From assembly GCA_964460115.1 (NCBI GenBank), contig CAYWPR010000027.1, positions 1-64,000 of the forward strand: a stretch of 64,000 bases of DNA, read 5' to 3'. The DNA is from JAEUJZ01 sp964460115. GTDB taxonomy: Bacteria > Myxococcota_A > Polyangia > Palsa-1104 > JAEUJZ01. Below are positions 35,358-45,600 of this stretch, piece by piece. Position 1 is the stretch's first letter. Each line of letters opens with the position of its first letter. A model generated the notes under the pieces. It was not told the DNA's origin and did no database searches. It saw only the letters and a list, made by a program, of their open reading frames with translations. Position numbers and translations under genes: made by a program.

Positions 35358-36530
35358 GTGATATTGCGCGATTTCTGGCTGGGGACGACGGCCAGGCCAG
35401 TTCTTAGGCGCGGCACTGCCGGTCTTTTGGTCTTGGCATGTGCGGCAAGCTTTGGGGCTTTGCTGAAACCTTCGCTTCTGTATGCGGATGAAGCGCTGGA
35501 AGCCGCCAAGAAGCGCTACGAAGTGGGCGAGCGCGACTTTGTCGCCGGACGCTATTGGCAAGCGGCCAAGGCCTTCGAGGAAGCGTATGCGCTTTCGCGT
35601 CGCATAGACCTACTTTATAACGCCGCGCGGGCCTATGACCGAGGTGAGTACGCCGTTCAGGCTATCGAAGCCTATCAAACCTATCTTGATTCGGCCTCGG
35701 GCGCTTCGGACAAAGGGCAAATTCAGAAGCGCATCGACGAACTGCGCACCACCCTGGCGCATTTGCAGCTAAACACCAAGGAAGCGGCATTTTTCTTTAT
35801 AGACGGTCACGAGTATGGCCGCACTCCCATGTCGCAGCCTGTGGACATTGATAGCGGTTACCATCGCATCGAAGTTCGCAAAGGGACCCAAGTTTGGGCC
35901 AAAGAACAGCAGTTTGTGTCCGGTCAGACCTACAAGTTTGACGTCGAGCTTTCCAGCCTACCGACCGGACAGGGTCTGGCTGACACGACCGCAGACGACA
36001 CGCGCCATTTTCGACCCCGCACGCGGCGCATGGCGGTGAGCTTGGGCCTTGGCGGGGCGTTTGATATCGCGGGAAATAATTTTCCACCGCATCAGGCGGC
36101 GATTTATCTGGGCACGGATTATCGGGTGGTCGAAAAGCGTATGGTCGCCTTCGATATCGCCTTGCGATTGCCGCTGGAGTTTGGACAAAGCTGGCGCAAT
36201 GCAGGATTTCTCGTAGGCGTTCGCGGCGCGCTTTTTCCGGTACCGCGTCTGCCCCTCGAACTGGTTTTTGAACTCGATTTGGGCCTGGGCGTGCTCGACT
36301 TTACTTCGAGTGCGCCTTTTTCTGCGCGCACGGCTTGCGCCCTCATGTCGAACTTACCCAGTTGCACGCTTTACGGCTTTCGCGTGCATCCCAAGCTGGG
36401 AATCGCCTATCGCTTCACCTCGGCCTTGGAACTGCGCGGCGAGCTTTTAGGCCTGCAAGTCGATCTGACCCATCCCATTGCCGATCCGCGCTTGACCGTC
36501 GATTTGGCGCTGGCTTATCGATTTCTTTGA
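35358..36530 (+). CDS. TPR-PEGA outer-membrane protein
   Basis: Four parts are visible in this 390-aa protein: a signal sequence (hydrophobic 18-40), a TPR region (about 45-125, ending in a short coiled coil), a PEGA-type domain (about 135-190, FFIDGHEYGRTPMSQPV..GYHRIEVRKG) and a C-terminal barrel-like region (about 215-390) of alternating strands ending in LALAYRFL, a typical outer-membrane C-terminus. The GTG start coincides with the expected transcription start of a TATATT box at 35346-35351. It overlaps the convergent kinase gene by 16 bp. Confidence 0.75.
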   Translation: MILRDFWLGTTARPVLRRGTAGLLVLACAASFGALLKPSLLYADEALEAAKKRYEVGERDFVAGRYWQAAKAFEEAYALSRRIDLLYNAARAYDRGEYAVQAIEAYQTYLDSASGASDKGQIQKRIDELRTTLAHLQLNTKEAAFFFIDGHEYGRTPMSQPVDIDSGYHRIEVRKGTQVWAKEQQFVSGQTYKFDVELSSLPTGQGLADTTADDTRHFRPRTRRMAVSLGLGGAFDIAGNNFPPHQAAIYLGTDYRVVEKRMVAFDIALRLPLEFGQSWRNAGFLVGVRGALFPVPRLPLELVFELDLGLGVLDFTSSAPFSARTACALMSNLPSCTLYGFRVHPKLGIAYRFTSALELRGELLGLQVDLTHPIADPRLTVDLALAYRFL

Positions 36531-39500
36531 TCGCCCGGCGGCTTTGGCGCGAAGCGCGGTTCTTTCAGCAAATCCTGCGCTCGCTCGCGCGCTGCGCGTG
36601 CCTGCAAAGAGAACAGCGGATTGAGCTTGAGCGCCTGGTTTAGCGCTGCCAAGGCTGGCTCGGCGATGCTGATTCGCTCGCGGCCGGAAGCGCGCAGCGC
36701 TTGACCGAGCAGAAGCTCGCCCTGTACTAAAAGCGCCGCTGCCGATCCTGGCGCGATGTCCAATGCCTTCCCGGCCGCTTCGAGACCTTGTATGAGCAGC
36801 CCTGTGGCTGCCTGCGCCGAGGCGCTTTCGGCCTTGGTGGCAAAAACCCGAGCCAAGGCAACATAGGTAGCAGCGCGGCGATCGTTGACTTGCAAGGCCG
36901 ACAGCAAAGCCGCCTGGGCGTGGCGCAAATCACCATCGAAAGAACGACGCTGGCTTTGCTGCCAGCGGGCCGCAAGCAAGTGCAATTCTGCTTCCAGCTC
37001 CAAAAGCTCGGAATCGCCGGTGCGTAACTTGTGGCCGGCTTGTATCGCCAAAAGTCCCTCGCCAAGCGCGGGGCTAGGATCTTGTCCGCGCAGATGTAGC
37101 GACTGCGCCAGCAGGCGCAGCGCCATGGCCAAGGTGCGCTGGACGTTGGCGAATTCCGGCCGTTGCTTGGCCACCGTGCGGGCGGCCTGCACCGCGGCCG
37201 CGATCGGCACATCGGCATCGCCACTCGACAAGAGCTTATATTCGGCTTCGAGAAGCTGTATGCGCACCTGGCCCAGCAATACATCGACGTCGTCGAGCGA
37301 GGCCCCAGAAAACCCTTCGCGAGCTTTGCTTAGGTGCGGTCCCGGGTCTTCTCCGTGGTCGATAGCGCGTTTGGCCAGGCGCAGTTCGGTGTAGCCGATC
37401 TGGGCGTGCGCCGCTTCTTCCCCCGGCTGCTTGGTCATCGCCTGATGAAACGCGTGCATGGCCGCTTCCAAATCCGACCGCTGTTCCTGCCCGTGGGCTG
37501 CGTGATAATCGGCGCGCAGCACGTGAATGCGGCCCAGATCCACCCACAACGCCGCCCAACTGCTGCTGCGCTGGGCGGCATCGCGAGCGGTGTCAAAAGC
37601 GCGCATCAGCGCAGGCAGCGCATCCTGACCACGACGAAGTTGATAGGCGATTTGAACGCGATTTAGGTGATTGGCGGTCAAAAGCTGCGCCGTGTGTCCG
37701 GGGGACAGCCGCTGCGCTTCGCTAAGGGCGGCTTGACCACGTTCCAGCGACTGCCGTGGATCCTCGCCGTGCTGAATCTGATCGTCGCTGACGAACGCTT
37801 CGGCGCTGGCCATTAGGCTATAGACCACCGCCAGATCCGGCTGCGCCACCAGCGCCTTCTGACAGGCGGAGATGACTTGCTGATAAGGCTCTAGCACCGG
37901 TTGGCTGGACAAAATGCGCTGCCGCAGCAAAAGCAGGCTCAGCTCAGCCGCTTCCATATATAAAAACGGATTGCTGCGCGCCATGTCGATGGCTCGGCCA
38001 AGAATTTGGTCGGCACGCTTCAGATCGTATTCTCCAAAGAGCATCAGCTCTTTGGGGCCAGATTGGGCGGCACGTTCGCGCAGCAGGCGGGCTTCAAGCT
38101 GGACGATCTCGGGCAGCCATGGCGCTTCACTGGCGGCGCGCGACACGCTGGACAGCGCTGCGTCAAACTGCCGCCTGTAATATTGCAGCAAGGCCTGCGC
38201 ATAAGCGGGCGATTCCAAGGCCACTCCGCCGCTTTGTTCAAGCTGAATGCGCGCCGGAACCAAAAATTCGGTTTCCAGCTCTTTTAGCCGCTGCATCGCC
38301 CAGCCGTGATCGGGATGACGTCGCGCTTCATCGGCGGCACGCTGATAGCGGGTGCCATAGGTCAGGCCCAGCGCAAAATGTACTTCCGCAGAGGTATAAC
38401 CGGCGCGCAGCGCGGCCAATAGATGCGCCTCGGCTTCCGGCCACTGATCCAGCACCATCGCCGCTCGGCCGAGCGCATATTCTCCGGGCCCGCTCGCTTG
38501 CGGACCCAGCGTTGGCAACCGAGATTTGATACTGCGCACGCGCTGGCGTATCTGATCCTGCTCGCTGCGAATGTTGTGCAGCGGCAATTCGTAGGCGGCG
38601 CGCATGAACAGCTCCATTTCGCGCACGTCTTTTTCAAACAACTGGGCATGGCGGCTTTGCTCATCAATGAAGCGCCGCTCTGCCGCTTGGTGCAGTTGCA
38701 TGCGAATGACGACCACCAAAAGCAGGCCGATCACAAGGAGCAGTGCGCCGGCCAAAAGTACTTTGATTCGCTGCGGCGCGATGGACGTGGGATGCAGCGT
38801 CGGTTCGGAAACGTCGGACAGAAGCTGCGGCTGACCGATGATCGGCTCTCCTGCCAAAAAACGCCCGAGCTCGTCAGCCAACGAGCGGGCCGTTGGATAG
38901 CGATCATCCGGGGCTTTGGACAGGCATTTCATGACGATGATTTCCAGATCCTGCGGAACCACCGGATTGCGCATCCGCACCGGAATTACTTCGTCATTTA
39001 GCACCGAGAGCAGCACCTGCACCGAGCTGCTGCCTTCAAACGGCGGCTGCCCAACCAGAAGCTCGTACAGCATGGCGCCCAAGCTGTACACGTCGGTGCG
39101 GCAATCCACCGCACCATCGATGTTGGTGCCGCGAGCTTGCTCGGGGGACATATACTCCGGCGTCCCCAGCACCACTCCGGTTTCGGTCAGATTCAGCCGG
39201 CTGCGTACATCGCGGGCCAGCCCAAAATCCATCAGGACTGGGCGCAGTCGGCCGTCGGCCTTTTGCTCGACAAGTACATTCTGCGGTTTTATGTCGCGAT
39301 GAATGATGCCGATGCGGTGCGCCGAATGCAGTGCGCGAGCGACTTCTTGAATAATCTGCACTTTCTGCAGCAGCGACAACTTGTCGATCAGCGACAGCAC
39401 GGATTGACCATCGACATATTCCATGGCGATGTAGGGCTGGCTGGCGACTTCATCTACTTCATAGACTTTGCAGATGTTGTCGTGCGTGATGCGGGCCTGG

Positions 39501-40144
39501 GCGCGCGCTTCGTTGACAAAGCGCGTAACCATCTTGGGATCGGTCAGGCGAATGAATTTGAGCGCCACCGTTCGCCCCAGGCGTCGATCGCGCGCCTTGT
39601 ACACGACCCCCATGCCTCCTTGGCCGAGTACGTCGGTGATTTCGTATCGAGTCCATCGGCGCAGCGGTTCGGGCAGCGGCAACTGCGCCTGAATCGGCAT
39701 TTGCACCTGTACCTGCACCGGCACCGGTGCCGCGCCTTGTGGGGTGCTCGGCGGGGTGGGATGAGATGAATCGGCTCCGGCGATCGAGGGCTGCTCATCT
39801 GAAGTGACAGCGGTGGCTTCTGCGGTAAGCGCGGCCGAGCGCAAATTGCCGCGAATCTCTTCGATGGTGGCATCGTCGATAAGTCCCAGTTTGCGCAGGC
39901 GATCGAGGCGCGGCCCATAAGTCAGGGGATTGGCGCGCCGCATCGAAGACGACAGCCCCCCTTGCGGGGTCGGCTGAGGCTGATGCGGCGGCGGCAATAG
40001 CACTCCTATAGATCGGTAGGACTGCAGGCGCGGATCGACGGTGGATCGATTCTCAGGCGCATGCAGCTCTACTTGTTCAGGCTTCAGCAGCCCTTTGCGT
40101 AGAGCCTGAGCAATCACTTGCTCTTCTTGCTCCGGGCTCAACAT
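36515..40144 (-). CDS. Membrane-anchored Ser/Thr kinase with TPR extracytoplasmic domain
   Basis: The N-terminal ~160 residues of this 1209-aa protein are Pro/Gln-rich (PVPVQVQVQMPIQAQ). The kinase follows at about 165-430 (GQGGMGVVYKA, VALKF, HRDIKPQN near 280, MDFGLARD, SPEQARG). One membrane helix lies at about 458-483 (VLLAGALLLVIGLLLVVVI). About 700 residues of TPR-like helices come after it and should face the periplasm. This PknB-like layout suggests sensing of envelope proteins. A TATAAT box sits 17-22 nt upstream of the ATG, giving a very short leader without a Shine-Dalgarno. Confidence 0.9.
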   Translation of the reverse strand: MLSPEQEEQVIAQALRKGLLKPEQVELHAPENRSTVDPRLQSYRSIGVLLPPPHQPQPTPQGGLSSSMRRANPLTYGPRLDRLRKLGLIDDATIEEIRGNLRSAALTAEATAVTSDEQPSIAGADSSHPTPPSTPQGAAPVPVQVQVQMPIQAQLPLPEPLRRWTRYEITDVLGQGGMGVVYKARDRRLGRTVALKFIRLTDPKMVTRFVNEARAQARITHDNICKVYEVDEVASQPYIAMEYVDGQSVLSLIDKLSLLQKVQIIQEVARALHSAHRIGIIHRDIKPQNVLVEQKADGRLRPVLMDFGLARDVRSRLNLTETGVVLGTPEYMSPEQARGTNIDGAVDCRTDVYSLGAMLYELLVGQPPFEGSSSVQVLLSVLNDEVIPVRMRNPVVPQDLEIIVMKCLSKAPDDRYPTARSLADELGRFLAGEPIIGQPQLLSDVSEPTLHPTSIAPQRIKVLLAGALLLVIGLLLVVVIRMQLHQAAERRFIDEQSRHAQLFEKDVREMELFMRAAYELPLHNIRSEQDQIRQRVRSIKSRLPTLGPQASGPGEYALGRAAMVLDQWPEAEAHLLAALRAGYTSAEVHFALGLTYGTRYQRAADEARRHPDHGWAMQRLKELETEFLVPARIQLEQSGGVALESPAYAQALLQYYRRQFDAALSSVSRAASEAPWLPEIVQLEARLLRERAAQSGPKELMLFGEYDLKRADQILGRAIDMARSNPFLYMEAAELSLLLLRQRILSSQPVLEPYQQVISACQKALVAQPDLAVVYSLMASAEAFVSDDQIQHGEDPRQSLERGQAALSEAQRLSPGHTAQLLTANHLNRVQIAYQLRRGQDALPALMRAFDTARDAAQRSSSWAALWVDLGRIHVLRADYHAAHGQEQRSDLEAAMHAFHQAMTKQPGEEAAHAQIGYTELRLAKRAIDHGEDPGPHLSKAREGFSGASLDDVDVLLGQVRIQLLEAEYKLLSSGDADVPIAAAVQAARTVAKQRPEFANVQRTLAMALRLLAQSLHLRGQDPSPALGEGLLAIQAGHKLRTGDSELLELEAELHLLAARWQQSQRRSFDGDLRHAQAALLSALQVNDRRAATYVALARVFATKAESASAQAATGLLIQGLEAAGKALDIAPGSAAALLVQGELLLGQALRASGRERISIAEPALAALNQALKLNPLFSLQARAARERAQDLLKEPRFAPKPPGDQRNR

Positions 40145-40160
40145 TGGATCTGATCGATTG

Positions 40161-40166
40161 ATTATA
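40161..40166 (-). promoter_or_regulatory. Candidate -10 box (TATAAT) of the kinase-TPR gene
   Basis: A perfect TATAAT on the minus strand lies 17-22 nt before ATG 40144, so transcription would begin about 10 nt before the start codon. No good -35 is present at 17 bp; the inverted-repeat cluster at 40181-40269 begins right there and could bind an activator or repressor. Confidence 0.5.
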
Positions 40167-40180
40167 CTGCTCGACCTTAG

Positions 40181-40269
40181 AATGTGCGCACTGCACCGTA
40201 GTGTCTATGCGACGCCGTGTGAGACTTTGGTGCGCCTAGGTCACACGGCATCCGGCTTAGGCGCACATT
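40181..40269. promoter_or_regulatory. Cluster of interleaved inverted repeats (pseudoknot topology)
   Basis: Three perfect 9-bp inverted repeats are present. IR1: GCCGTGTGA 40214-40222 with TCACACGGC 40241-40249. IR2: GTGCGCCTA 40230-40238 with TAGGCGCAC 40258-40266. IR3: AATGTGCGC 40181-40189 with GCGCACATT 40261-40269. IR1 and IR2 interleave with connecting loops of 7, 2 and 8 nt, which fits an H-type pseudoknot. IR3 competes with IR2 for the same right arm. It could be a structured leader or a set of operator sites between the two divergent kinase genes. Confidence 0.6.
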
Positions 40270-40341
40270 TTGTCGTTTGAAGACTGCCCGGTGCGAAAAT
40301 GTCGCCGGGGCCTCCGCGCTTGCGCCATGCATCACTCAAGA

Positions 40342-40397
40342 CAAAAAAAGCCCCGTCGGGCAGCCTGGCGCTTGGGGGGCGAACGCTTTAGCTGAAC
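40342..40397 (-). terminator. Possible intrinsic terminator on minus strand
   Basis: On the minus strand GCCCGACGGGGC is followed directly by TTTTTTT (plus-strand A-run 40343-40349). A short GCCC/GGGC stem, or a longer pairing of GCCCCG (about 40401) with CGGGGC, can form. No gene is known on the minus strand between here and 40543, so a short RNA may end here. Confidence 0.35.
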
Positions 40398-40400
40398 GGC

Positions 40401-40543
40401 GGGGCGATCGGCAATCTAGCACGCGCTACATGCATGGCTAGCAAAAAAACAGGCTTGGCCAACTTTTTTGAAGGGGCTCGCGCTAACTTGAGTTCAGTCG
40501 TGCTGGAATAAGTCATGCAAGTTACGATAATATTTCTGAACTG
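40401..40543. other. Leader/promoter region of the kinase-FGE gene
   Basis: AT-rich sequence without a coding frame. A GATAAT box at 40526-40531 lies 12 nt before ATG 40544 and no Shine-Dalgarno is seen, so a nearly leaderless transcript is possible. A minus-strand frame here (40388-40672) mostly mirrors the kinase start and was discarded. Confidence 0.35.
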
Positions 40544-42661
40544 ATGCTGGCAGAAGGCCAAATCATCGGGAACTACCGTATCGTCCGCAAGCTCGGCGAG
40601 GGCGGCATGGGCGCTGTCTTCGAGGCGGTCCATCAAGAGATAGGCCGACGCGCCGCGGTAAAAGTTCTCCATCCGCAGTTCGCCCAGAACGCCCAGGTGG
40701 CCACGCGCTTTTTAAACGAAGCCAAGGCCGCCAACCTTATTGAGCATCCCGGCGTCGTCGAGATCTTCGAATTTAGCCGCTTGCCCGACGGAACTACATA
40801 CATCGTTATGGAGTTTCTCAAGGGCGAGGGCTTGTCGAAGCGTCTTGAGCGCGGGCCGCTTGGTTTGGAAACCCTGCGCATCACCCGTCAGATCGCTTCG
40901 GTGCTGGCGGCGGCCCACGAACACGGCATTGTCCATCGGGATCTGAAACCCGACAACGTCATTATCGTGAAAGATCCCGAAGCTCCAGGCGGAGAGCGGG
41001 CCAAGGTGCTCGATTTCGGCATCGCCAAGATCGCTGAAGAGCACACGATGAAGACGCAAGCCGGTAGCGTCCTTGGCACGCCGCTTTATATGGCGCCCGA
41101 GCAGTGCAAAAGCGCGTCGCTGGTCAGCGATAAATCCGACGTCTATGCCTTGGGCATCATGATGTACGAGATGTTGTCCGGCCAGGTGCCTTTTAACGGC
41201 GAGGGTCTGGGCGAGATCATGGTGGCGCATTTGACGCAGGAGCCACCGCCCCTTTCCCAGACGGCCCCCGATACCCGTCCTGAGCTGGCCGCGTTCGTGC
41301 ATCGCATGCTGGCGAAAGAGCCGGCCGAGCGTCCGTCGATGCGCGAAGTGATCGATCAGCTTGCGCATCTGGGCGCGCCGCAAACCGGCGTCCTGATGAT
41401 TCCTACCGGCAGTGAGTTCTCGGGGCGCTACAATCTGTCGCCGACTGGATCGATCTCGGTCGTCGATAGCAAGCATCCGTCAAACACCAGCACCCAGGTG
41501 CGCGATTCGCAGGGCGGGACCACGGGGACCGGTGTGGCGCAGCCGGGCGCGCCGAACGGATCGAGCCTCGGAAAAAAGCTGCTGTTCGCCGGACTGGGAA
41601 TTTCGGTGCTGGGTATGGCGGCAGCGGTCGCCTATGTGCTTTTGCATCCACCACCACCACCTCCTCCTCCTCCAAAAATCGTGGATCTGGGGGTGCAGGT
41701 GCATGTGGACGCCAGCGTTCCCAAGGAAGCGCCAAAGCCGCCCCCGCCTCCAGAGCCGCGCAAACCCAAGGGTCCGGTTCCCGCCGGAATGGCTTTTGTG
41801 CCTGGCGGCCGCTTTGAAATGGGCAGCACCGACGCGGAAATCGACGCCGGGGTGAAACTGTGTTTGGACCGCGGCATACAGTGTAAACGCGCCGTTTTCG
41901 AGCGCGAATTGCCGCGTCGCACCGTCACCGTGCGCGACATTTTTATCGATCAGACCGAAGTCAGCAATGCGCAGTTTGCGGCCTGGCTAAATCGCCAATC
42001 CGACTTCAAGGTCAAAAAGAACTTGGTCTACGCTGGCAAGACGTTGCTTGTGGACTTGGATCCGGTGCAAAGCGGCATTGAGTACAGCAAACCCACCAGC
42101 AAAGGCGGGGGATTTCAGGTGCGATCGGGCTTTGCCGAAAAGCCGGCGGTGAAGCTGACCTGGGCCGCGGCGCAGCGCTACTGTACCGGCAATGACAAGC
42201 GCTTGCCCACCGAAGCTGAATGGGAGCTTGCCGCCCGTGGCACCGAGCGCCGAACCTTCCCCTGGGGCGAAGGCGTGCCAAAATGCAGCGGCACGGTCTT
42301 TGGGCGCGATCCGCTGATTCCGCAGGATTACCAGTGCGCCGGCCCAGAGATGCTGCGCGGTCCGGAAAATGTCGGCACCGCGGTGCAGGACAAAACTCCA
42401 CAAGGGGTGTTTGACCTGGGCGGCAACGTCGCCGAATGGGTACAGGACATCTTCGCTGAGCACTATCCCAAGTGCACAAGCGGATGCAAAAACCCCGTCA
42501 ATGAAGAAGCCAATGAAGATGGTCCACCGGTGCGCGTTCTGCGCGGCGGCCATTTCGACCTAGCCGCCGATGCTTGCCGCGGCGCCGGTCGTAGCAAACT
42601 GCTCGAAGACAAGGGTTCGCTAAAGCTAGGCTTCCGCTGCGCGCGATCGGCGCCTGAATAA
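40544..42661 (+). CDS. Ser/Thr kinase with FGE-sulfatase (SUMF1-like) domain
   Basis: A kinase spans about 11-270 of this 705-aa protein (LGEGGMGAVFEA, AAVKVL, HRDLKPDN, DFGIAK). Next come a Ser/Thr/Gly-rich linker, a membrane helix at about 345-367, a Pro-rich spacer (PPPPPPPPP) and a formylglycine-generating-enzyme-like domain at about 408-703 (GMAFVPGGRFEMGS, LPTEAEWELAARG, FDLGGNVAEWV, VRVLRGGHF). Comparing RGGHFDLAADAC with human FGE from memory, only the second active-site cysteine is kept, so the domain is probably a ligand or substrate binder rather than an oxidase. It is the first gene of a module with TPR-CHAT and DUF4384 genes 35 and 25 bp apart. Confidence 0.93.
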   Translation: MLAEGQIIGNYRIVRKLGEGGMGAVFEAVHQEIGRRAAVKVLHPQFAQNAQVATRFLNEAKAANLIEHPGVVEIFEFSRLPDGTTYIVMEFLKGEGLSKRLERGPLGLETLRITRQIASVLAAAHEHGIVHRDLKPDNVIIVKDPEAPGGERAKVLDFGIAKIAEEHTMKTQAGSVLGTPLYMAPEQCKSASLVSDKSDVYALGIMMYEMLSGQVPFNGEGLGEIMVAHLTQEPPPLSQTAPDTRPELAAFVHRMLAKEPAERPSMREVIDQLAHLGAPQTGVLMIPTGSEFSGRYNLSPTGSISVVDSKHPSNTSTQVRDSQGGTTGTGVAQPGAPNGSSLGKKLLFAGLGISVLGMAAAVAYVLLHPPPPPPPPPKIVDLGVQVHVDASVPKEAPKPPPPPEPRKPKGPVPAGMAFVPGGRFEMGSTDAEIDAGVKLCLDRGIQCKRAVFERELPRRTVTVRDIFIDQTEVSNAQFAAWLNRQSDFKVKKNLVYAGKTLLVDLDPVQSGIEYSKPTSKGGGFQVRSGFAEKPAVKLTWAAAQRYCTGNDKRLPTEAEWELAARGTERRTFPWGEGVPKCSGTVFGRDPLIPQDYQCAGPEMLRGPENVGTAVQDKTPQGVFDLGGNVAEWVQDIFAEHYPKCTSGCKNPVNEEANEDGPPVRVLRGGHFDLAADACRGAGRSKLLEDKGSLKLGFRCARSAPE

Positions 42662-42696
42662 CCACAAAAAATCAAAAATCCGCTGCTTGTAAGGCC

Positions 42697-45600
42697 GTGA
42701 CAATGCTAACCAATCTCTCACGCAACTTTAGGGGACGGTTGCTGGCGCTGATGCTGGTCGTTTGGCTGCCCTCCTGTTCGCTTTTGTCGGGAATCCTTAA
42801 TACGGGTGGACGCTCGCTGCCGAAAGCGGGCTCGGTGGCTGCCAAGCTGAATGCATCGGCCTCGGCAGCGGGATTGTCGGCGGGATCGCTACAGGCGGTG
42901 ACCAGCACCACGACGCTTTTGCAAAACCGCAACATGTCTACCGTGCTTTCGACGGCACTCAATAATGGGGTGCCAGCGGCGCTGCTTCTAGGAGGACTGG
43001 CTGCCAAAGCGATTCAGAATTCCGCGGCGCGCCGGGCCGAAGAACGGCGGCGCCAACTGGAAGCCAAACAGCTTTTTTACGCCGGGCAGTGCAAACTCGA
43101 CGTGCAGCCGGTCGCCCTCAGTAGCGCTGATGATGTGGCGGGCCTAGAATCGCAAGCCGAGCAGGCCTTTGCGCAAGGGGACTACACCAAGGCCGAGACT
43201 CTTTTGCAAAAGGCTGTACAGAAAGCGCAAAACGAGAAAAAAGGCGAGGCCGCGCTTGGTCGCGTTCTAAACCGTCAGGCCGCGCTGTACCTGGCGACTA
43301 GCCAGCTAGACAAAGCCGCACCCGCCGCGCAGCGTTCGCTGGAAGTGCGCGAAAAGGCTGTAGGCAAAGACGGCCCCGAGGTCGCAGAAACCCTCAGCAC
43401 GATGGGCGCCATCAGCCGCCAGCAAAGCGATTTTGGCAAAGCCGAAACCAGCTTCACGCGCGCCATAAAGATTCGCGAAAAGGCGCTGAAAGAAGATCAC
43501 ATCTGCGTGGCGCAAAGCGTCAATCAACTGGCTGGGTTGTACAAAGAGATCGCCGCTTACTCCAAAGCCGAGCCGCTTTATCAGCGCGCCCTGACGATTC
43601 GCAAGGCGCAGCTTGGCGAAGGCAGCTTGGAGGTCGCCGAGTCGCAAAGCGATCTGGGCGGACTGTATCTGGCCATGGGGAACTACGCCGCGGCCGAACC
43701 TTTTTATCAAAAATCTTTAGAGGTGCGCGAAGCCAAGCTCGGAGCCGAACATCCCGATGTTGCCGAGACGCAAAATGAGCTTGGTACGCTTTACAAACGC
43801 CGCGGCGCTTATCCTTTGGCCGAGGCGCGCTACCGTCAGGCGCTGGCCATTCGCGAAAAGAAGCTGCCGCCGACCGATCCGCGCATCGCCGAATCGCTGG
43901 GCGATCTGGCCGGGCTGTATGAAATTCTGGGCGATCACAAAGCCGCCGAGCCGCCGCTGCGCCGCGCGCTGGAGCTGCGTCAAAAGTCGCTGGGGCCGGA
44001 CAGCCCGGAGGTGGCGGATTCGCTGGGACAATTGGCGCTGCTTGAGCAGGCTCGCAATAACTTCGATGCTGCCGAAACTTTGCTTAAGCAAGCGCTCGGC
44101 ATTCGTGAAAAAAAGCTGGGGGCGGCGCATCCGAGCGTGGCCGAATCCTGTGTGGCCTTGGGCGATTTGGCCCTGGCCAAGCGTGATGCCAAAACCGCCG
44201 GCGAGTATTATCAGCGGGCGCTTTTACTGCGCCAAAAAGCCCTGGGCGAAGATCATCCCCTGGTCGGCGATTGTCTGGCGCGGCAAGCCTACTTGGCGCG
44301 GCTGCGCGGCGATTTCGCGGTGGCCGAGCCGCTGTTTGTGCGGGTGCGCGATCTGCGCGAAAAAGCGCTGGGCAAAGGCCACCCCGACTACGCCGAAGCG
44401 CTGATCGGCCTGGCAACTGTGGCCCAAGGCAAGGGGCAACCCGCGGAAGCCCTGAAAAACCTGGAACAAGCCTTAGACATCTACGAGACGATCTTAAACA
44501 GCTTGAGCGGTGCCTCGAACGAATCGCGTGTCGATGCGTTTTTGCGCAGCGTGCGCACGCAAGAGGACATTATTTATTCGCTTTTGGCCGAGCAGTCGCC
44601 GAGCGAGGCCACCGTCATTCTGGCGACCAAGACCGCGCTTTTGCGCAAAGGCCGATCCGTCGATGAGGCTGCGGACACCTCGCGAGCGCTTTTTGAAAGC
44701 CTGGGTCCCGAAGAAAAACAAAAACTAGCGGTGCTGCGCGATCTGCGCACCCGCCGCGCCGACCTGGCGCTATCGGGCTCGGGCATCTATCCCGCCGAGC
44801 TATATCAGCGGCTGCTTAAAGAAATGCAAGAAACCGAGGAGAAGCAGCAGGAAGAGCTGATACAGAGTTCACCGACTTTGCGTCAGCGGCTGAATCACGT
44901 CGGGGCGAATCAAGTACTTGCCGAAGTGCAAAAGACGCTGCCGGCCGACGCCGCGCTTTATGAAGTTTTGGCCTACCGCCAGTTCGACTTTCATCCGACG
45001 CCGCAAAAACCTCAGCTTGGGCCCGGACCTTTGCGCTATGCGGCGCTGGTCCTTTTGCCTGAGGGCAAACCGCAGGCTTTTGACTTAGGGCCGGGCGCGG
45101 TCATCGACGAAGCTGTTGCCGATCTGCTAAGCGCCCTGACCGATGAAGAATCCGATTGGCAGCCGTTCGCCAAAAAGCTGGGCGAGCTCGTGCTAAAGCC
45201 TGTGGCTGCGGCGCTGACCGGACGTACGCGCTACTACGTGGCTCCGGACGGGCAACTGAACTTGGTGCCTTTTGCAGTGCTGCCCGGAGACAAAGGCCTG
45301 CTTATCGATCATGTCGAATTGACGTATTTGACCTCGGGACGCGATTTTCTGCGGCGGCCCGCGCCCAGCAAAGAGCCGCCGCGGGCCACGGTCGCCCTTT
45401 TGGCCGATCCGCAATTCGCCGTCGCAGTGAAAGATGCCGAGGCAGCGCCGGCGGCGTCGCGCGGACTTTTCCGCGGCATCCCTATCGATCGAGTTCCGCC
45501 GCTGCCGGGCACCCGTGAAGAGGCCAAAGCCATCGAAAAATTGCTCAAGAAGGTCGATTTGAAGGCGTATTACGGGTCTGAGGTTTCCAAAAAAGAGTTT

